NCBI GenBank assembly: GCA_041156125.1
Contig: JBEVTI010000023.1
Span: forward strand, 1-64,000
Source: Paraktedonobacter carboxidivorans
GTDB taxonomy: Bacteria > Chloroflexota > Ktedonobacteria > Ktedonobacterales > Ktedonobacteraceae
DNA: 64,000 nucleotides
Reading direction: 5' to 3'
Shown here: one piece after another, positions 61,155-64,000 of the stretch
Numbering within the stretch: the first letter of the stretch is position 1
How the letters are laid out: each line of letters starts with the position of its first letter
Notes under the pieces: generated by a model
Seen by the model: the letters and a program-made list of their open reading frames with translations, nothing else
The model's database searches: none
Told to the model about the DNA's origin: nothing
Position numbers and translations under genes: made by a program

Positions 61155-62063
61155 TTGCAGTCTGACAGCAAAAATTGGAGAAAAAGAGCTATTACTTTCC
61201 CGCAAACCCGGCGTCTCTATTACGTATCTCGTTCAACGCTGTTTGATACGCTATGGTTCTTTGTTGCTATTGGTATGATGGCTTTTACGTTTGCGCTGAC
61301 ACAATCCGCTGGCGCAGCTAAAGCTCAAAACGATGCGGCTGTGCGCGTCGTTCATGCTTCCCCAGGCGCGGGAACCGTCGATGGGTTTGTAGATGGTTCT
61401 ACGCTGCTCAGCAATTTCGGATTTGGCACAATTCCCAAGTACGTGATGGTAGCGGCAGGTTCGCATACAATCAAAGTCGCTCCAGCGGGTAAAGGCATTA
61501 GCGCGGCGGTGATTACGCAAAGCGTCACTGTCAACGCCGGGAGCTATTATACAGTTGCCGCGCTTGGCACGAGCGCAAGTGATTTCGCACTTGCTGCTTT
61601 CGTTGATACCAACACAGTTTCGAGTGACAAGGCGGCTGTGCGCGTCTATCATCTTTCTCCCGACGCGGGTCCAGTCGATGTCGCCGCCGGGAGCAGTACG
61701 GTAATCAGTGGTCTGATATATAAAAGTGCCAGTAACTACCTGAGCGTGCCTGGTGGGTCTTATACATTCAATGTAACGGCGACTACCTCCGGTGCTAAAG
61801 TACCCTTGCCTGAGACGCTGCAAAGCGGGATGGTCTACAGCATCTTTGCTGTCGGTTTGCTCAAGGGAACGCCCGCGCTGGCCTTTAAGGTTGCCGCCGT
61901 CGCGAGTATTCCTGGCATGCCAAATACGGGCAGTGATCCTTCTGCCGCTTCTGTAACCCCGGGTATAGCCTATATTCCCTGGCTGCTGGGCGCTCTGTTT
62001 GCGGTACTGCTGGCCAGCGGGGGCTTTGTGATGCGCCGCTCTCTGCTCTCACGCCAGAAATAG
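61155..62063 (+). CDS. DUF4397 surface protein with LPxTG-like anchor
   Basis: The ~302-aa protein has a signal segment (FVAIGMMAFTFALTQSAGAAKA), two DUF4397 repeats (VRVVHASPGAGTVDGFVDGS, VRVYHLSPDAGPVDVAAGS), and a C-terminal sorting signal: GMPNTGSDP, a hydrophobic helix (IPWLLGALFAVLLASGGFVM) and a basic tail (RRSLLSRQK). A sortase would attach it to the cell wall or surface. The start is a TTG at 61155; no in-frame ATG occurs before the signal helix. No sortase gene is in this window. Confidence 0.82.
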   Translation: MQSDSKNWRKRAITFPQTRRLYYVSRSTLFDTLWFFVAIGMMAFTFALTQSAGAAKAQNDAAVRVVHASPGAGTVDGFVDGSTLLSNFGFGTIPKYVMVAAGSHTIKVAPAGKGISAAVITQSVTVNAGSYYTVAALGTSASDFALAAFVDTNTVSSDKAAVRVYHLSPDAGPVDVAAGSSTVISGLIYKSASNYLSVPGGSYTFNVTATTSGAKVPLPETLQSGMVYSIFAVGLLKGTPALAFKVAAVASIPGMPNTGSDPSAASVTPGIAYIPWLLGALFAVLLASGGFVMRRSLLSRQK

Positions 62064-62091
62064 CTTCTATCTGCTTATGATGGATAGTCTG

Positions 62092-62194
62092 TGAGTCATC
62101 TCTGATTTTGAAAAATCAGGCCAAAACAGCTTTTGCCTCCCAGTCCTGGAGAAAAGAAGAGGTTTGGCGGGCGCACAGCGCTCGTCAAACCTCT
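62092..62194 (-). repeat. Family 1 repeat in reverse orientation with stem-loop
   Basis: The tail TGAGTCATCTCTGATTTTG, AAAAATCAGGCCAAAACAGC and TTTTGCCTCCCA (62092-62133) is the reverse of the 8202-8264 tail. It is followed by the stem-loop 62158-62194 (AGAGGTTTGGCGGGCGC with its imperfect complement). The layout is the same as at 8.1 and 27.2 kb when read on the minus strand. Confidence 0.8.
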
Positions 62195-62321
62195 GCAAAA
62201 CATATGTTGTTGGCGCATGCGCTTCTTGGGCGCAAGCTTCCCACGCGATGCGCAACGAAACACCAGGCTAGCTAGCAGACTCAGAGGGAAACATTTCCCT
62301 CAAGATCTGTTGCAATAGGTC

Positions 62322-62475
62322 CAGGGTTTCTCACAAGTCTTTTCCCCCGCCTACCCACCCTGAGAAAAACAGGGAGTGTGGAAAGATGGGCACCCCGGCG
62401 CCCATCTTTCCACACTCCTTGAACCCTCCAATTGAAACGTTTACAAAAGCGCAAGACGACTTTTGAGAAACCCTG
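62322..62475. mobile_element. 154-bp MITE with terminal repeats and 9-bp target duplication
   Basis: The ends are CAGGGTTTCTCACAAGTC (62322-62339) and its inverted partner GACTTTTGAGAAACCCTG (62458-62475), differing at one position. Flanking CAATAGGTC (62313-62321) and CAATAGATC (62476-62484) look like a 9-bp target-site duplication (8/9 identical). Inside are the family 2 motif (62333-62368) and a 19-bp perfect stem-loop (62373-62391 with 62400-62418). There is no coding capacity, so a transposase must come from elsewhere. Confidence 0.85.
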
Positions 62476-62493
62476 CAATAGATCACCCATCTT

Positions 62494-62522
62494 TTGACAA
62501 AACAGCATAGATTCGCGATACT
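62494..62522 (+). promoter_or_regulatory. padR promoter, probably leaderless transcript
   Basis: TTGACA (62494-62499), a 17-nt spacer and GATACT (62517-62522) precede the ATG by 6 nt. The predicted transcript would start at or next to the start codon. The MITE ends 18 bp upstream of the -35 box. GATTC (62511-62515) and GAATC (62530-62534) form a possible operator. Confidence 0.6.
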
Positions 62523-62528
62523 ATTCTC

Positions 62529-63128
62529 ATGAATCTAACACGACTGATGATCCTGGGATTACTTACCAGGAATGGGCCTCGACACGGCTATCAAATCCGT
62601 TATGATGCTGAAGTGACCAATGTCGGGCGCTGGGGAGGAGTGAGCGTGGGGGCATTGTATCGCGAACTTCGCCAGATGGAATCTGAGACGCTTCTTGAAG
62701 CTGTGCGTACAGAACAGATCGGGCACCGTCCAGTACGGACCATTTACCGTATCATGCCCGCAGGTCTGAACGCCCTGCGTTTGCTGCGCGAACAAGCGCT
62801 GACTGACCTGTATCTCAGCCCCGATGCAGTAGGCGTTGCCCTCCTGTTTGGGGGAATTGACGCAGCAGGGGACGTTTTAGCATTTCTGCGAGGGCGAAAG
62901 GAGACCATCGAACGGGAGCTTGCAGGCACCATTGCCGAGCGCGAGCGGCTGGAGGCAACTGGCATACTCGAATCCCTTGACCGCGCAGTCTTCCGGCGGC
63001 AAGAGTTCCTGCGTACTGCTGAATTGCTGTGGTTTGACGAGTTAGAACAGCGCCTGGCCGAAGCTAAGACAAAACGCTCCCTGGATGCCTCAGGACAAGA
63101 AGAGATTGAGGACCAAACCTCGCCCTGA
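62529..63128 (+). CDS. PadR-family transcriptional regulator
   Basis: The 199-aa protein has the PadR winged helix (LMILGLLTRNGPRHGYQI, GVSVGALYRELRQMESETLLEAV, RTIYRIMPAGLNALRLL) and a C-terminal helical dimerisation region (VLAFLRGRKETIERELAGTIAERERLEATG), the PadR-s2 plan. Such regulators usually repress an adjacent transporter or enzyme gene. Here the next 200 bp contain an apparent ribosome-binding site (GGAAAGGAAACTATG) followed by an immediate stop (ATGAAATGA), as if the partner gene had been deleted. Confidence 0.92.
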   Translation: MNLTRLMILGLLTRNGPRHGYQIRYDAEVTNVGRWGGVSVGALYRELRQMESETLLEAVRTEQIGHRPVRTIYRIMPAGLNALRLLREQALTDLYLSPDAVGVALLFGGIDAAGDVLAFLRGRKETIERELAGTIAERERLEATGILESLDRAVFRRQEFLRTAELLWFDELEQRLAEAKTKRSLDASGQEEIEDQTSP

Positions 63129-63389
63129 TTAGTTGATTGGAAAGGAAACTATGAAATGAGGAAAGAAGAGCCACAGAGCAGGGAAGCAGGCATCTCTTGC
63201 GCTTCTGCACGCGCTCTCAACAACCCACATGAGCAGATCACGCACCCTTCAGTCTCAACTGGCATATAGTATAGTTAGGCAGAGGGGTTGTGTGGGCAGT
63301 CAACATTGAGAGCTACCCGTTCTCCTCGGCAGGCTTAGAGATCGGGCATGAAAAGGAGGAAAGCCATCGCTGAAACGTATGAGCCGGGA

Positions 63390-64000
63390 ATGAACTGGGC
63401 CGGTACCTACGCGTACCAGGCAGAGAAGCTACACCGACCGACAACAATCGAACAGGTGCAGGAGATTGTAGCCGGGGCAGCCAGCGTGCATGTGTTAGGT
63501 TCGCGGCACGCGTTCAATAGTATCGCTGACTCCTCTGAATTGCTCTCGCTTGAGGGCTTGCCCGCGGATATTATCGTTGACCATGAAGCACACACAATCT
63601 CCTTCTGTGGGGGAATCACGTATAGTACACTGGTCAAAACATTTGACGAGGAGGGGGTGGCCTTGCACACGCTCGCCTCGCTGCCCCATATCTCGGTCGC
63701 GGGTGCTGTGGCAACGGCCACGCATGGCTCAGGGGTCACCTGTGGCAACCTGGCGACAGCGGTCACAGGGCTGGAGATGGTGAGTTCCAGCGGTGAGATC
63801 ATCAAGGTAGCCAGAGGCGATCCCGACTTTGACGGTCTGGTGGTCGGACTCGGCGCACTGGGCGCGGTGACTCGGATTACGCTGGAAGTGCAGCCTGCCT
63901 ATGAAGTAAGGCAGCGGGTATTTGAGGGACTAAGTTGGCAGGCCCTCTACGAGCACTTCGACGAGATCTTTTCCTGTGGCTACAGTGTTAGCATCTTTAC
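63390..64000 (+). CDS. FAD-dependent alditol (xylitol/sorbitol) oxidase, partial
   Basis: The visible ~203 residues start MNWAGTYAYQAEKLHRP and contain VLGSRHAFNSIADSSELLSL, FCGGITYSTLVKTFDEEGVAL, the FAD-linking-type LPHISVAGAVATATHGSG and GLEMVSSSGEIIKVARGDPDF. This is the vanillyl-alcohol-oxidase fold of bacterial alditol oxidases, which oxidise polyols with O2 to give aldose and H2O2; the His of SGRSH is present as GSRHAF. The gene runs off the window. NWAG at the N-terminus supports ATG 63390; an in-frame ATG at 63348 is an alternative, and AAGGAGG at 63352-63358 lies between them. Confidence 0.9.
   Translation, partial: MNWAGTYAYQAEKLHRPTTIEQVQEIVAGAASVHVLGSRHAFNSIADSSELLSLEGLPADIIVDHEAHTISFCGGITYSTLVKTFDEEGVALHTLASLPHISVAGAVATATHGSGVTCGNLATAVTGLEMVSSSGEIIKVARGDPDFDGLVVGLGALGAVTRITLEVQPAYEVRQRVFEGLSWQALYEHFDEIFSCGYSVSIF

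Noticed and set aside
1..64000. CRISPR array, prophage, integron or autonomous IS
   Set aside because: No regularly spaced direct repeats, no cas, integrase or transposase genes, and no phage structural genes were seen on either strand.

Overview
This 64 kb window looks like chromosomal DNA of a Ktedonobacteria-type Chloroflexota. That is an inference from roughly 50% GC, many secreted glycoside hydrolases and WD40/TolB-like propellers, an LPxTG-like anchored protein, an ECF sigma factor with a membrane partner, and repeat-rich intergenic DNA. I see no transposase, integrase, prophage, CRISPR array or rRNA.

Layout. 0-5.6 kb: YtxH-like coiled-coil protein, phospholipase D-type enzyme, PP2C-like protein and a Thr/Pro-rich membrane protein. 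5.8-8.1 kb: GH31 glucosidase. 8.2-11.4 kb: minus-strand operon (MFS pump, ketopantoate reductase-like enzyme, CGNR regulator) behind a near-consensus promoter. 11.5-13.8 kb: a multi-span membrane protein between inverted repeats. 13.8-18.7 kb: Mer/Lpd-like flavoenzyme, phosphoesterase, vWA protein, SGNH hydrolase. 19-27 kb: small stress-type genes, a PQQ-propeller lipoprotein, epoxide hydrolase and a DSD1-like PLP enzyme. 28.2-32.5 kb: a decaying catabolic cluster (truncated HTH and CitE genes, a CoA-transferase/SDR fusion, a broken aldehyde dehydrogenase) whose GntR regulator and divergent promoters are intact. 33.7-46.8 kb: a minus-strand arabinoside-utilisation locus (GH51, clan GH-A enzyme with ricin-type repeats, GH127, sugar ABC transporter, LacI regulator, and a remnant of a rhamnose-mutarotase-like gene). 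47.1-49.2 kb: a 629-aa protein with a TerD-like region, preceded by a tRNA-mimic RNA. 49.3-64 kb: M20 peptidase, sigma factor/propeller pair, several regulators, tautomerase and B3/4 genes, DUF4397 surface protein, PadR, and a partial alditol oxidase.

The most interesting object is at 49054-49170 (minus strand). It has all the tRNA parts (T-arm with TTCGAGT loop, 5-nt variable region, 7-bp acceptor-like stem, nucleotides TA, D-arm with AGTTGGTA loop) in circularly permuted order. The acceptor-like stem is closed by a UUCG tetraloop, and the RNA ends pair through the anticodon-stem position. This is the architecture I associate with bacterial Y RNAs of the YrlA type. A promoter with a perfect TATAAT predicts a transcript starting 2-3 nt before the terminal helix, and the RNA lies in the leader of the TerD-like gene, which is not a recognisable Ro60/Rsr. 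This suggests a possibly undescribed ribonucleoprotein module.

A second theme is long, often perfect stem-loops (13-33 bp arms) between genes. Several share constant flanking sequence while their stem sequences differ. One is a clear 154-bp MITE with terminal inverted repeats and a 9-bp target duplication; another replaces the 5' part of a mutarotase-like gene; two supply the 3' ends of coding sequences.
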